This document shows, one piece after another, positions 37,484 to 46,756 of a stretch of DNA of 64,000 nucleotides. A model generated the notes under the pieces. That model searched no databases, was not told the origin of the DNA, and was given only the letters and a program-made list of their open reading frames with translations. The DNA lies in contig NZ_CP020919.1 in assembly GCF_003076475.1 (NCBI RefSeq), forward strand, positions 1,984,001 through 2,048,000. Direction: 5' to 3'. Numbering within the stretch: position 1 is the first letter of the stretch; every line of letters starts with the position of its first letter. Source of the DNA: Flavobacterium kingsejongi (GTDB lineage Bacteria; Bacteroidota; Bacteroidia; Flavobacteriales; Flavobacteriaceae). Made by a program: the position numbers and the translations under genes.

Positions 37484-38728
37484 ATGGATTTAATCAGAAT
37501 AAATACAGCCGGAAGTGTTGACGATGGTAAAAGTACACTTATCGGGAGATTTCTGTACGATAGCCAGGCACTCACAATAGAGCAGGAAGCGCTAATTGAA
37601 AAGAAAACGAAAGAAAAAGGATTGGAAGACCTCGACTTTTCAGTAATTACAGATGGCTTGATTGCCGAAAGGGAACAGGGAATTACTATTGATGTAGCAC
37701 ATATTTACTTTTCTACTGAAAGCCGGAAATTTATCATTGCAGATAGTCCGGGGCATGTAGAATATACCCGGAATATGGTTACAGGAGCTTCAAATTCTGA
37801 AGTTTCGGTCATACTTATCGACTCCAGGAAAGGAGTGCTGGAGCAAACCCACCGTCATTATTTTATCAGCAGGTTACTGAAATTGCATACCGTTGTTTTT
37901 TGCATCAATAAGATGGATCTTTCTGATTATAGTGAAGATGTATTCCTGAATATTGCAGCCGACATTGATAAAATGATTGCGCAGTTTCCACCGTTAGCAC
38001 AGCAAACACAGATTATCCCGATCAGTTCACTGAAAGGAGATAATATTGTACTCGCGTCTGAAAATATGGACTGGTACAAAGGTGCTACTTTATCAGGTAT
38101 TTTGCATACTATTGATACAAGAGCTGTTCAGCCTTTGGGATTCCGTTTTGATGTGCAACAGGTGCAACATGTACAGAACACCGAGTTTACGGATTATCGG
38201 GCTTATGCCGGCAAGGTAACCAGCGGTACCGTAAAGGTAGGGGACGAGATACTAGTGATTCCTTCCTTACAAAAAAGTATCGTGACTGAAATCCGTAAAT
38301 TTAAAACCACTTTTGATACTGCAACAGCAGGGCAATCGATCCAGATACGCTTAAGAGATAATATTGATATTAGCCGGGGTATGGTTCTCGTACATGAAAT
38401 TTCGGAGCATCTGCTCAAACGGGAAATTGAAGCAACGGTAGTCTGGATGGATGAAAAACCTGCTACAACTTCAGGTAAATATATGCTTGAGGCTGGGAGT
38501 CGTAGTGTAGTAAGTAAAATACAATCCATAAATGCCGTAATTCCTCCGGAAAAACCTTTAGCGCCTTATCAGGCTTCCGAACTGAGGCTAAATGATATTG
38601 GACAAATACGCCTAAAATTAGGCGGGCCTGTATTTCTCGACGTTTTTGAGGATAACAGGCAAAATGGCGCCTTTATCCTCATTGATACACAGACCAATAA
38701 TACGGTTGCCGTAGGTTTTGTAGCATAA
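37484..38728 (+). CDS. cysN: Sulfate adenylyltransferase subunit 1 (GTPase)
   Basis: The 414-residue EF-Tu-like GTPase couples GTP hydrolysis to sulfate activation by CysD. G1 is GSVDDGKST (about residues 10-18), followed by ERITID-like EQGITIDVAHIYF, G3 DSPGHVEYTRNM and G4 NKMD. Domains II/III follow (VTSGTVKVGDEI). At 414 residues it has no fused CysC (APS kinase) domain. No cysC gene is nearby, consistent with direct APS reduction by the neighbouring CysH. Confidence 0.96.
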   Translation: MDLIRINTAGSVDDGKSTLIGRFLYDSQALTIEQEALIEKKTKEKGLEDLDFSVITDGLIAEREQGITIDVAHIYFSTESRKFIIADSPGHVEYTRNMVTGASNSEVSVILIDSRKGVLEQTHRHYFISRLLKLHTVVFCINKMDLSDYSEDVFLNIAADIDKMIAQFPPLAQQTQIIPISSLKGDNIVLASENMDWYKGATLSGILHTIDTRAVQPLGFRFDVQQVQHVQNTEFTDYRAYAGKVTSGTVKVGDEILVIPSLQKSIVTEIRKFKTTFDTATAGQSIQIRLRDNIDISRGMVLVHEISEHLLKREIEATVVWMDEKPATTSGKYMLEAGSRSVVSKIQSINAVIPPEKPLAPYQASELRLNDIGQIRLKLGGPVFLDVFEDNRQNGAFILIDTQTNNTVAVGFVA

Positions 38729-38773
38729 AAAAGAAGCGGCTGTCACGTCACTGTGACAGCCGCTTCTTTTTTT
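38727..38773. terminator. Strong bidirectional terminator between cysN and marC
   Basis: AAGAAGCGGCTGTCAC pairs with GTGACAGCCGCTTCTT around GTCACT-type loop bases, with A-run and T-run flanks. It serves the convergent cysN and marC. Confidence 0.92.
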
Positions 38774-38788
38774 GGAATGAAAGTGGTA

Positions 38789-39409
38789 TTAGAATTTACA
38801 GATGTCTACCACTGATGTAATGATGTATTGTATACCAATTGCAATAACAATAAAGCCGACAATTCTCGAAATAGCGACAATACCTGAAGCACCCAGGATA
38901 CGAGCCAGATAATGTGCACTTCTCAAAACAATAAAAATCATTAAGGCGATGGCAAGGATGGCGAGTGAAGCGATGATCTTTTCATTTATGGATTGATATT
39001 CCTGATAGAAAGTAATCAATAGTGACATAGATCCAGGACCGGCAAGCATGGGAATGGCCAGCGGTGTTAAAGCAATGTCGTTTCTTTTTTGAGCGTCATT
39101 TTCCACCTTTTTATTGACTCCTCTTTTTTTGCTAAAGTTACCGGCGAGCAGGGAAAACCCCGAGTTCACAATAATAATCCCACCTGCAATCCGAAGTGCA
39201 TTGAGTGTAATTCCAAAAAAACTTAATACATATTCTCCCAGAAAGAAAGATACAATCAGAATAATAAATACATTTACAGCTGTCCATAACGAAATCCTGG
39301 ACCGTTCTGCCATGCTATCATGCTGTGTTAATCCTACGAACATTGGAACTGTTCCAATGGGATTTAAGACAGAAAATAGCGCAGCGAAAATATAGATAAA
39401 TAACTCCAT
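38789..39409 (-). CDS. MarC-family integral membrane protein
   Basis: The 206-residue protein has about six membrane segments and the MarC family motifs FSVLNPIGTVPMF near the start and PLAIPMLAGPGSMSLLI in the middle. MarC proteins (once called multiple antibiotic resistance proteins) have no confirmed substrate; some relatives transport amino acids. It stands alone on the minus strand. Confidence 0.9.
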   Translation of the reverse strand: MELFIYIFAALFSVLNPIGTVPMFVGLTQHDSMAERSRISLWTAVNVFIILIVSFFLGEYVLSFFGITLNALRIAGGIIIVNSGFSLLAGNFSKKRGVNKKVENDAQKRNDIALTPLAIPMLAGPGSMSLLITFYQEYQSINEKIIASLAILAIALMIFIVLRSAHYLARILGASGIVAISRIVGFIVIAIGIQYIITSVVDICKF

Positions 39410-39521
39410 GTTTTTTATGTAAAATTAAGTTTTTATTTAGGTGGTGTTGTAAATTTAAAAATAAAAAATTATTAATTGTTATAATTAGAGTGAATTATAG
39501 GGGTTGTTTTAAAAATTAATT

Positions 39522-40097
39522 ATGAGATATATTGTTCTTTTCCTCCATTTAATATTGTTTTCTATTGGCAATGCCCAACAACTTGCTGGACATGTTTATG
39601 ATAAAAACACTCAAAAACCAATTGAAGGCGCAAATGTCTATTTAGACGGTACTACATTAGGAACCATGACCAATAAGGATGGCTATTTTGCTATCACGGC
39701 AAAAAATAAAATGCCGAATGCATTGGTCTTTAGTTTTATCGGATATGAAACGATAACGGTAGAGGATCCATTTTCGTACGACAAGAATTTTAAAGTGCTG
39801 ATGAAGGAAGATCTTATTGGCCTGGAAGAAGTCGTTATCGGCAGTCCGTTGTTCAGCCGTAAGAAGATGCTTGCCGCTTTCAAAGGGCAGTTTTTGGGTA
39901 CATCCAAGTCCGCTTCTTCCTGTAAGATACTGAATGAGAATGATATTGTGCTGCATTATGATCCCGATAATCATGTGCTTTCTGCCAGTGCAGAGAATCC
40001 GTTGCGGATCGTAAACAACTACCTCGATTATGATATTATTTTTGACCTTTCTGATTTTGGGGTGAAATATAATTTCAATACCCTTGAACCTTTATAG
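39522..40097 (+). pseudogene. Carboxypeptidase-regulatory-like (CarboxypepD_reg) secreted protein, N-terminal part of a frameshifted gene
   Basis: The 191-codon frame starts with a signal peptide (MRYIVLFLHLILFSIGNAQ) and a carboxypeptidase-regulatory-like beta domain (residues 20-100, LAGHVYDKNTQKPIEGANVYLDGT). It stops at TAG 40095-40097 right after NTLEPL. The continuation of the expected protein (YSVSQSYFLGTTFF...) lies in the +1 frame starting at about 40093. Removing one T from CCTTTATAG at 40089-40097 would join both halves into a protein of about 360 residues. Such proteins are surface-exposed or periplasmic in Bacteroidota. Whether this is a true mutation or a sequencing error cannot be told here. 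Confidence 0.7.
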
Positions 40098-40608
40098 TGT
40101 ATCGCAGAGTTATTTTTTAGGGACTACTTTTTTCAAGGATATTTCCAAAGGCAAGAAGAATGCGCAAAAAAGGCGTAAACAAACCTATATGGGCTCGTCA
40201 GCGCATTTGATGAAGACAATAGCCGAAGGAACCTGGGAGAAGGAGAAATTTGAATTATTTGTGCATCAGTTTAAAGATGATCCTAAAATATATTTCAGTA
40301 TTTCCGATACGCTAGGAATAAAGAAAATAACAGTATTAGAACAGCCTAAGAAAGAAATAAAAAGAGTGAATGTGCTTCGTACCCCTATGGTAGTGTCGGA
40401 AGGGAAAGATGGAACAATATGGGTAAAAGAATATTTTAATATCCGTTACAATGCCAATAAAGTTTCAATCATGGATTTTGTAGCACCCGAAATTTATGTC
40501 GACAAGAGTGGGAACTTTAATCCGGTAACCGGGGTGATTTTTGGAGGGTATATTGGTAGCCTAAAAGCAGGTGACCTATTGCCGGTTGATTATCAGGCTG
40601 AAGATTAG
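40093..40608 (+). pseudogene. C-terminal part of the frameshifted CarboxypepD_reg-like gene
   Basis: This frame has no convincing start of its own; the only candidate is a TTG (40084) inside the upstream half. It encodes YSVSQSYFLGTTFFKDISKGKKNAQKRR-type sequence and ends VDYQAED, matching the latter half expected for the family. It overlaps the upstream frame by a few codons only, which is the signature of a single-base shift. Confidence 0.65.
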
Positions 40609-40655
40609 TGTGTTATAAAATATTTAAAAAATAGGAGCTTAGCTTCAAATTATAG

Positions 40656-40663
40656 TAAATTTG
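40656..40663 (+). promoter_or_regulatory. -7 box (TAAATTTG) upstream of the CoA-binding protein gene
   Basis: TAAATTTG matches TAnnTTTG, ending 16 bases before the ATG at 40680. Confidence 0.5.
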
Positions 40664-40679
40664 CATCAAAGCAAATCCA

Positions 40680-41045
40680 ATGAAAAACAAAAAAACTTTA
40701 GTGCTCGGAGCTTCAGCAAATCCCGAACGATATTCGTATAAAGCAATTAACAGCCTGACGGCTAAAGAACATGCTGTAGTGGCAATCGGGCAAAAAGAAG
40801 CAGAAGTAGCCGGTGTAAAAGTTCATACAAAACAAATTCCATTAAAAAATATAGATACCGTAACGTTATACCTTAATCCAGCGCGACAACGAGACTATTA
40901 TAATTACATCATCTCGTTACAACCCAAAAGAGTTATTTTCAATCCGGGGACAGAGAATCCGGAATTCTACCAGTTGCTGAAAGTGAATAATATACGTGTT
41001 GATATTGCCTGTACGCTGGTAATGCTGGCTACAAACCAATATTAG
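40680..41045 (+). CDS. CoA-binding-domain protein (YccU-like)
   Basis: The 121-residue protein is a single Rossmann-like CoA_binding domain (KTLVLGASANPERYSYKAI; then KRVIFNPGTENPEFYQLLK). The fold is shared with succinyl-CoA synthetase alpha subunits but there is no catalytic His, so it is probably a ligand-binding protein. The biological role of these stand-alone domains is not established. It has its own promoter box and a terminator. Confidence 0.85.
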   Translation: MKNKKTLVLGASANPERYSYKAINSLTAKEHAVVAIGQKEAEVAGVKVHTKQIPLKNIDTVTLYLNPARQRDYYNYIISLQPKRVIFNPGTENPEFYQLLKVNNIRVDIACTLVMLATNQY

Positions 41046-41086
41046 GTTATAATAAGTAATCCGTAAATATCCGGGATTAAAAGAAT

Positions 41087-41121
41087 AAAAGGCTGTTTCG
41101 CAATTTGTGGAACAGCCTTTT
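41087..41121. terminator. Bidirectional terminator between CoA-binding gene and symporter gene
   Basis: AAAAGGCTGTT (41087-41097) pairs with AACAGCCTTTT (41111-41121) between two convergent genes. Confidence 0.85.
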
Positions 41122-41129
41122 GTAGTTAT

Positions 41130-42647
41130 TTAAGATTTGCGCTCTTGCAATAATGGAGAAGCTGTAGATTTGCTGATAAGCAGCAATCCGATAAATGTGA
41201 TTAATCCATTTATAATGATGAGCTCATTATCAAAAACATAGTTCCCGAAAAAGAACGTTGATTTCCAACTCAAAAGGAACGTCAATGCCGGGGCAAGGAT
41301 ACAAATTATAGGGACGAGCCTGTCATTAACACTTTTCCGTTTCATAAAAAGGCCAAAAGAATACAGTCCGAGTAATGGGCCATAAGTATAGGAGGCGACT
41401 TTAAAAATCATGCTGACAACTGAGGAATCATTGATGATATTAAATACGAGGATGACCAAGAACATAAGCAACGAAAAGGAAAGGTGCACAATGTGGCGGT
41501 TCCTGACATTATGAGGTTTGGCATTGTTCTCCGCTTTATCCATTCCAAGAAAATCCACGCAGAATGATGTGGTCAAGGCTGTAAGTGCTGAATCGGTGGT
41601 GGCAAAAGTAGCCGCAGTTAATCCTAAAAGGAATACTATGGCCGGAATAAGTGTTAGGTGTTTGAATGCGATTTCAGGAAACAGCAGATCGGTTCTGGGT
41701 TTGCCGCTGATCGCATCCAATGGAACTTCGATATTATACTTAGCCGCATAAATGTAGAGCAAGGCCCCAACACTAAGAAAGAAAATATTGATGATCACAA
41801 AGATTCCCGTGAAGGTAAACATGTTTTTTTGAGCTTCGCCGATATTCTTGCAGCTCAGGTTTTTTTGCATCAGGTCCTGGTCCAGTCCCACCATGGCTAT
41901 AGTGACGAAAATCCCGCCCAAAATCTGTTTGGCGAAATGATTTTTTTCGGTGATAAAATTATCAAAGAAAAATATTTTAGAATAGCTACTGTTTTTAACC
42001 GCGTCAAAGGCTTCCGGTATGTTGTAATTTAGGCTGTCGCAAATGAAATAAATCGTAAAAAATACGGATGATACAAGGAATAATGTTTGTAGCGTATCAG
42101 TGATAATAATAGTTTTAAGGCCGCCTTTGTAGGTATAGGCAAAAATAAGTGCGAGTGAAATAAGTACAGTTGCCCAGAAAGGAATGCCATAGGCATCAAA
42201 AACAAAATGTTGTAATACGATCACCACCAGGTAAAGACGGAAGGCCGATCCGATCGTTCTGCTGATCAGGAAGATCAGTGCTGCTGTTTTATACGAATAA
42301 TACCCCAGCCTGCTTTCAATATACCCGTAAATAGACGTCAGGTTCATGCGGTAATATAGGGGAAGGAGTACCTTGGCAATAATGATGAACCCGATGGCAT
42401 TTCCAAGGACAAACTGGAAGTATTTAAACTGATTTGCCGGTAATCCCACTTCGCCCGGTACCGAAATAAATGTTACCCCGGATAAAGCTGTACCGATCAT
42501 TCCAAAGGCTACAAGGTACCATTTGGAGTTTTTGTTGGCTTTAAAGAAAGCATCATTTCCGGAATCCTTTCGGCTCATAATCCTTGAAATCAGAATTAGG
42601 ATCCCGAAATAGGCAATAATCAAAATTAAAATGGAGTTTGGTGACAT
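41130..42647 (-). CDS. Sodium:solute symporter (SSS family)
   Basis: I chose the ATG at 42647 (MSPNSILILIIAYFGI), giving 505 residues. The TTG eight codons upstream is part of the promoter -7 box. The protein has about 13 hydrophobic segments, an SSS core (SGVTFISVPGEVGL, then AYTYKGGLKTIIITDTLQTLF) and the GLDQDLMQKNLSCKN element seen in this family. It imports a solute with Na+ through the inner membrane. Substrate is not deducible; members carry sugars, amino acids, proline or sialic acid. Confidence 0.9.
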   Translation of the reverse strand: MSPNSILILIIAYFGILILISRIMSRKDSGNDAFFKANKNSKWYLVAFGMIGTALSGVTFISVPGEVGLPANQFKYFQFVLGNAIGFIIIAKVLLPLYYRMNLTSIYGYIESRLGYYSYKTAALIFLISRTIGSAFRLYLVVIVLQHFVFDAYGIPFWATVLISLALIFAYTYKGGLKTIIITDTLQTLFLVSSVFFTIYFICDSLNYNIPEAFDAVKNSSYSKIFFFDNFITEKNHFAKQILGGIFVTIAMVGLDQDLMQKNLSCKNIGEAQKNMFTFTGIFVIINIFFLSVGALLYIYAAKYNIEVPLDAISGKPRTDLLFPEIAFKHLTLIPAIVFLLGLTAATFATTDSALTALTTSFCVDFLGMDKAENNAKPHNVRNRHIVHLSFSLLMFLVILVFNIINDSSVVSMIFKVASYTYGPLLGLYSFGLFMKRKSVNDRLVPIICILAPALTFLLSWKSTFFFGNYVFDNELIIINGLITFIGLLLISKSTASPLLQERKS

Positions 42648-42668
42648 CGTTTCATTTTTAGCTGATGC

Positions 42669-42698
42669 CAAAGTTAATTAAATGGAGCAATCGAACAA
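42669..42698 (-). promoter_or_regulatory. Promoter of the sodium:solute symporter gene
   Basis: On the minus strand TTG (42698-42696), 19 bases, then TAACTTTG (42676-42669). This is a full match to the Bacteroidota -33/-7 promoter and fixes the gene start downstream at 42647. Confidence 0.7.
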
Positions 42699-42783
42699 TT
42701 TTTAGCCCTTATAATATTAAAAATGATCCGTTTTATAGCAGATTCCGTTCATTTGCATTATATTAGGTATGCTGTAAAATGAT

Positions 42784-42791
42784 TATCTTTG
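42784..42791 (+). promoter_or_regulatory. -7 box (TATCTTTG) of the recR promoter
   Basis: TATCTTTG ends five bases before the recR ATG (CCCCA spacer). The expected transcription start coincides with the start codon, so the mRNA would be leaderless. Confidence 0.55.
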
Positions 42792-42796
42792 CCCCA

Positions 42797-43414
42797 ATGG
42801 AATTCTCTTCAAAATTATTAGAAAAAGCTGTTGGCGAAATGTCGCAGTTACCGGGAATCGGTAAAAGAACCGCATTACGTTTGGTATTACATCTGTTAAA
42901 ACAGCCAAAAGACCAAACCCGCTTTTTATCGGAAGCCTTATTGGGGATGCGTGAAAATATAAAATTCTGTAAAAAATGCCATAATATTTCCGACGTTGAA
43001 ATCTGTGAGATTTGTGCCAATGACAAAAGGAATCACGAACTTATTTGTTTAGTAGAAGATGTCCGGGATGTAATGGCGATTGAGAATACCGGCCAATACC
43101 GTGGAATATATCATGTACTGGGCGGAAAAATTTCTCCTATTGATGGTGTTGGCCCCAGCCAGCTTACTATAACATCACTCGTTGATAAAGTGAATTCCGG
43201 ATGTATTGCCGAGATCATTTTTGCATTAAGTTCCACGATGGAAGGGGATACGACTAATTTTTACATTTATAAGCAGATAAAAGATACTTCAGTTGTGCTT
43301 TCTACTATTGCCAGGGGAATTTCTGTAGGGGACGAACTTGAATATGCCGATGAAGTTACCTTAGGGCGCAGCATATTGCAGCGGATACCTTTTGAGATTG
43401 CTTTGAAAAAATAA
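42797..43414 (+). CDS. recR: Recombination mediator protein RecR
   Basis: The 205-residue protein (from ATG 42797, [22 protein letters not shown]) works with RecO/RecF to load RecA onto gapped DNA. The helix-hairpin-helix element [11 protein letters not shown] is at residues 18-28, the zinc finger uses Cys58, Cys61, Cys70 and Cys73, and a Toprim segment starts at [14 protein letters not shown]. An ATG six codons earlier (42779) lies before and across the promoter box and was rejected. Family length supports the shorter form. Confidence 0.96.
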   Translation: MEFSSKLLEKAVGEMSQLPGIGKRTALRLVLHLLKQPKDQTRFLSEALLGMRENIKFCKKCHNISDVEICEICANDKRNHELICLVEDVRDVMAIENTGQYRGIYHVLGGKISPIDGVGPSQLTITSLVDKVNSGCIAEIIFALSSTMEGDTTNFYIYKQIKDTSVVLSTIARGISVGDELEYADEVTLGRSILQRIPFEIALKK

Positions 43415-43492
43415 ATTCAAGTGGGGTTTCAGCCGCTTTTGAAGGATACAATATATTAATGATAGTGCGTTTTATATGTGTAATTGAAAAAC

Positions 43493-43500
43493 TATCTTTG
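43493..43500 (+). promoter_or_regulatory. -7 box (TATCTTTG) at the head of the polysaccharide cluster
   Basis: TATCTTTG matches TAnnTTTG and ends 21 bases before the ATG of the Wza-like gene. It is the likely start of the capsule/polysaccharide transcript. Confidence 0.55.
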
Positions 43501-43521
43501 TCTTACTAAATAAATTGCTAC

Positions 43522-44304
43522 ATGAATAGACTTTTACTGGTTGTTTTGATTTTTGCCGGGCTGGTAACCTCTTGTGTTCCTAATAAAGATCTGATCTATC
43601 TACAGAATAAAAATGCCGATGCAAAAGAATCAGTAATCATGCCTGTAGTTGCGAAGCCATATCGTGTACAGACCAACGATGTCCTTAGCATCAATATAAA
43701 AGCCTTAGATGCCAAACTGGTAGAGATTTTCAGTAAAAAAACTTCTGGTGATTCCAATACTGCCGAAGGATTATATTTTGACGGATTTACTGTAGATGAC
43801 CATGGAAATATCAGGATACCTGTTTTGGGGGAAGTGAATGTTATCGGTTATACCCTGGATGAAATCAGGATTAAAATTGAAAAGCAACTTCTGGACGACT
43901 ATTTCAAGAAAGAGGCTAATGTTTTTGTCAGCGTAAAATTGGGTGGATTCCGTTATACAATTAATGGGGAAATTGCCTCTCCGGGAACACAGATATTATT
44001 TCAGGAGAAAGTGAGCATTATGGAGGCAATCGCCAATGCGGGAGATATTACCGTAACCGGAAACCGGAAAGACGTTACAATCATCCGGCAATACCCCCAC
44101 GGTACAGAAATACACAGTATTGACCTGACCGATGTAAAAGCCATGCAATCTCCTTACTTCTACATCCAGCCCAATGATTATATTTATGTCAAGCCATTGA
44201 AACAAAAGTCATGGGGAACGGGGACAACAGGAGTGCAAACATTGGCGACAATCTTTTCGGCCCTGTCTTTAATTACAACAATTGTATTGCTAAAAAATCT
44301 ATAA
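43522..44304 (+). CDS. Polysaccharide export outer-membrane lipoprotein (Wza/OPX-like)
   Basis: The 260-residue protein has a lipoprotein signal peptide ending LVTSC (Cys18). A Poly_export domain follows (PYRVQTNDVLSINIKALDAKL..., with IRIPVLGEVNVIGYTLDEI), then an SLBB-like segment (FRYTINGEIASPGTQILFQEKVSIMEAI). The C-terminus ends in a hydrophobic stretch (TLATIFSALSLITTIVLL), perhaps a membrane helix. It forms part of the outer-membrane exit for capsule or exopolysaccharide. The tyrosine kinase gene begins six bases downstream. Confidence 0.92.
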   Translation: MNRLLLVVLIFAGLVTSCVPNKDLIYLQNKNADAKESVIMPVVAKPYRVQTNDVLSINIKALDAKLVEIFSKKTSGDSNTAEGLYFDGFTVDDHGNIRIPVLGEVNVIGYTLDEIRIKIEKQLLDDYFKKEANVFVSVKLGGFRYTINGEIASPGTQILFQEKVSIMEAIANAGDITVTGNRKDVTIIRQYPHGTEIHSIDLTDVKAMQSPYFYIQPNDYIYVKPLKQKSWGTGTTGVQTLATIFSALSLITTIVLLKNL

Positions 44305-44310
44305 CCGATT

Positions 44311-46752
44311 ATGCTCGATACTAAAGATTTTTCTTTTTTTGAAAACAACAATAATTTTGATTTTAAGGGATTCCTGCTTAAGATTCTTAGTTATTGGAAG
44401 TGGTTTATTGTTTCCCTGATTATCACATTTACCATTGCCTACCAGATTAACATTCGTAAAGAAAAAATTTATGGAATGGAATCGCTTATTGTCATAAAGG
44501 ATGAAAATAATGCTTTGTTCTCTTCCAGTACCAATTTGGTTTTCAACTGGGGCGGTACATCCGATAAAGTACAGGCCGTTATTACCACTCTAAAATCCAG
44601 GCTTCATAATGAGGCGGTAGTCCAAAACCTGAATTTTTACATAAAATATTTGAAGACTGGGGAATACAATCTCCAGGATGCATATGGTGAAGTCCCGTTT
44701 TATGTTGTTATTGATAAAACAAAGCCACAGTTATCCGGCAGGCTGATTAAAGTTCGGTTTATCAATGATACCGAATATAAAATTACCATCATGTTTGATA
44801 CGGAGAGTGTAGGATTGACTAAATATTCGGATAATTCATTTTCCAATACGACGGTGGCACTTCAGAAATTTGAAAAGAACTATCAGATAGGAGAAGAGGT
44901 AAATTTGCCTTTTCTTCATTGGAAACTGGAATTAAACGAGAATCCGGGATTTTATAAAGATGCTGAATATTTTGTGCAGTTTGATGATTTTAATGGCACT
45001 GTAGCTTCCTATAGAGGCTTAGGAGTGGATATTGATACCAAAGGCGCTTCAATATTGCGGTTGACCATGCAAGGTGCCAATAAGGCACGTATGGTAGATT
45101 ATTTAAATGCTACTGTAGAAATCCTTCGAAAAAATCAATTGGATAGTAAAAATCAATTTGCCAATAATACCATTCGTTTTATCGATAGTACTATTGTAGC
45201 CATGGGGAGACAGCTTGCCGAAAATGAAGATGAATTAAAATCATTCCGGAAAGACAAAAATATCTTTAACCTGGAGAATGGCGGAGAGATGATCAATGAA
45301 AAAATATCAGCTTTTGATCTGGAAAAAGAAGCCATTAAGCGAAAGATGTCCTATTACAACTCATTAGAGAGTTACCTGAATAAAAGTGATGATTATTCGC
45401 GACTGCCTGCTCCGAGTGTTGCCGGGATTGAAGATCCTAATATTGTGGTCAATGTAGCCAAACTAATTTCTTTTTCAACGGAAAGATCAGAAATGGCTTA
45501 TTCTGTTAAAAACGACAAATTATTCCAGGAATTTGACAATCAGATGGAAGCGGTAAAACGTGTGTTGGTCGAAAATATTAAGAGTGCCAAAGTTTCGCTG
45601 GGTGGTGATCTGCAGCAGGTCAATACCCGGCTTAATTCAGCCGAAGCAAACATCAGGACATTACCAGAAGACCAACAGGATTTGTTGAAAATTACCCGAA
45701 AATATGACCTGAATGAAAATATCTACAAAACGTTTCTGGAAAAAAGGAGCCAGGCCGATATAATTAAGGCCTCAAACCTGTCAGATATCCAGTTTATTGA
45801 TCCAGCTAAGGATATTGGTGGCGGTCTTATTGGCCCCAAAACCTCTGTGAATTATGTAATGGCTTTGTTTTTAGGGATGCTAATTCCATTACTGATTGCC
45901 TTTACCATTACCATTTTAGACAATAGTATTCATACGATAGAAGATATACAGGCTTTGACCCAGATTCCGGTATTGGGAATAGTAGGAAAAAAGACCACAT
46001 TAAATAATCTGGCTGTTTTTGAAAAACCAAAATCAGCATTAGCAGAATCTTTCCGGGCGATACGATCGTCCCTTCAGTTTATGTATAAAAAGCAGAACAT
46101 TGCAGGGGCTAAAACCTTAATGATTACTTCGTCCATTAGTGGGGAAGGGAAAACATTTTGTTCGATCAATATTGCGACTGTTTTTGCGCTAAGTGAGAAG
46201 AAAACTGTTATTGTAGGGTTGGATTTGCGGAAGCCTAAAATTTTCGAGGATTTTAATATTGAAAATACCTATGGTGTAGTCAATTTTTTGATCGGTCAGA
46301 AGACAGTCGATCAGATTATCCAAAAGACCCATATCTCCTACCTTGATGTTATTCCGTCCGGTCCGGTTCCGCCCAATCCGGCTGAATTGATTTTAGGGGA
46401 CAGCATGAAAGTATTGCTGGATGAACTGAAGGCAAAATACGATTATATTATTTTGGATACCCCACCAGTAGGCCTTGTTTCCGATGCGTTGGAATTGGCG
46501 CCTTATTGTGATGTGACATTGTATATTGTACGACAGAATGTAACCAAAAAAGGAATGCTTTCTATTGTGAATACAAAGCACAAAAGAGGGGAGCTGCATC
46601 ATATCAGTATGGTGCTGAATGGTTTTGAAAACAAGACCAAATATGGATATGGATATGGATATGGATATGGGGATTATTCCGCAGGGTATCATGAAGAAGA
46701 GCCTAAGGGGTTTTTCGGGGAACTGAAAAGTAAAATTCTTAAGAAAAAATAA
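44311..46752 (+). CDS. Polysaccharide co-polymerase with BY-type tyrosine kinase domain (Wzc-like)
   Basis: The 813-residue inner-membrane protein has an N-terminal Wzz-type membrane helix (about residues 25-45), a large periplasmic part with coiled-coil-like helices, and a second helix near residue 520. The cytoplasmic kinase domain follows: Walker A SSISGEGKT (about 608-616), Walker A' VIVGLDLRKPKI and Walker B YIILDTPP. The tail contains a tyrosine cluster (YGYGYGYGYGDYSAGY, about 777-792), the usual autophosphorylation site. It controls chain length and export with the Wza-like lipoprotein. The tail is encoded by a hexanucleotide tandem repeat. Confidence 0.95.
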   Translation: MLDTKDFSFFENNNNFDFKGFLLKILSYWKWFIVSLIITFTIAYQINIRKEKIYGMESLIVIKDENNALFSSSTNLVFNWGGTSDKVQAVITTLKSRLHNEAVVQNLNFYIKYLKTGEYNLQDAYGEVPFYVVIDKTKPQLSGRLIKVRFINDTEYKITIMFDTESVGLTKYSDNSFSNTTVALQKFEKNYQIGEEVNLPFLHWKLELNENPGFYKDAEYFVQFDDFNGTVASYRGLGVDIDTKGASILRLTMQGANKARMVDYLNATVEILRKNQLDSKNQFANNTIRFIDSTIVAMGRQLAENEDELKSFRKDKNIFNLENGGEMINEKISAFDLEKEAIKRKMSYYNSLESYLNKSDDYSRLPAPSVAGIEDPNIVVNVAKLISFSTERSEMAYSVKNDKLFQEFDNQMEAVKRVLVENIKSAKVSLGGDLQQVNTRLNSAEANIRTLPEDQQDLLKITRKYDLNENIYKTFLEKRSQADIIKASNLSDIQFIDPAKDIGGGLIGPKTSVNYVMALFLGMLIPLLIAFTITILDNSIHTIEDIQALTQIPVLGIVGKKTTLNNLAVFEKPKSALAESFRAIRSSLQFMYKKQNIAGAKTLMITSSISGEGKTFCSINIATVFALSEKKTVIVGLDLRKPKIFEDFNIENTYGVVNFLIGQKTVDQIIQKTHISYLDVIPSGPVPPNPAELILGDSMKVLLDELKAKYDYIILDTPPVGLVSDALELAPYCDVTLYIVRQNVTKKGMLSIVNTKHKRGELHHISMVLNGFENKTKYGYGYGYGYGDYSAGYHEEEPKGFFGELKSKILKKK
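46642..46671 (+). repeat. In-frame hexanucleotide tandem repeat (TATGGA, four perfect plus one variant copy)
   Basis: Four TATGGA units and a fifth TATGGG encode five Tyr-Gly pairs in the kinase autophosphorylation tail. Changes in copy number would add or remove tyrosines without shifting the frame. Confidence 0.85.
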
Positions 46753-46756
46753 TAAA

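Noticed and set aside
42648..42671. A TTG start eight codons upstream for the symporter
   Set aside because: It lies within the -7 box TAACTTTG of a full promoter; the ATG at 42647 is downstream of it.
46642..46671. Direct repeats as a CRISPR or transposon signature
   Set aside because: They are contiguous six-base units within a coding sequence and encode a known type of tyrosine tail; there are no spacers.
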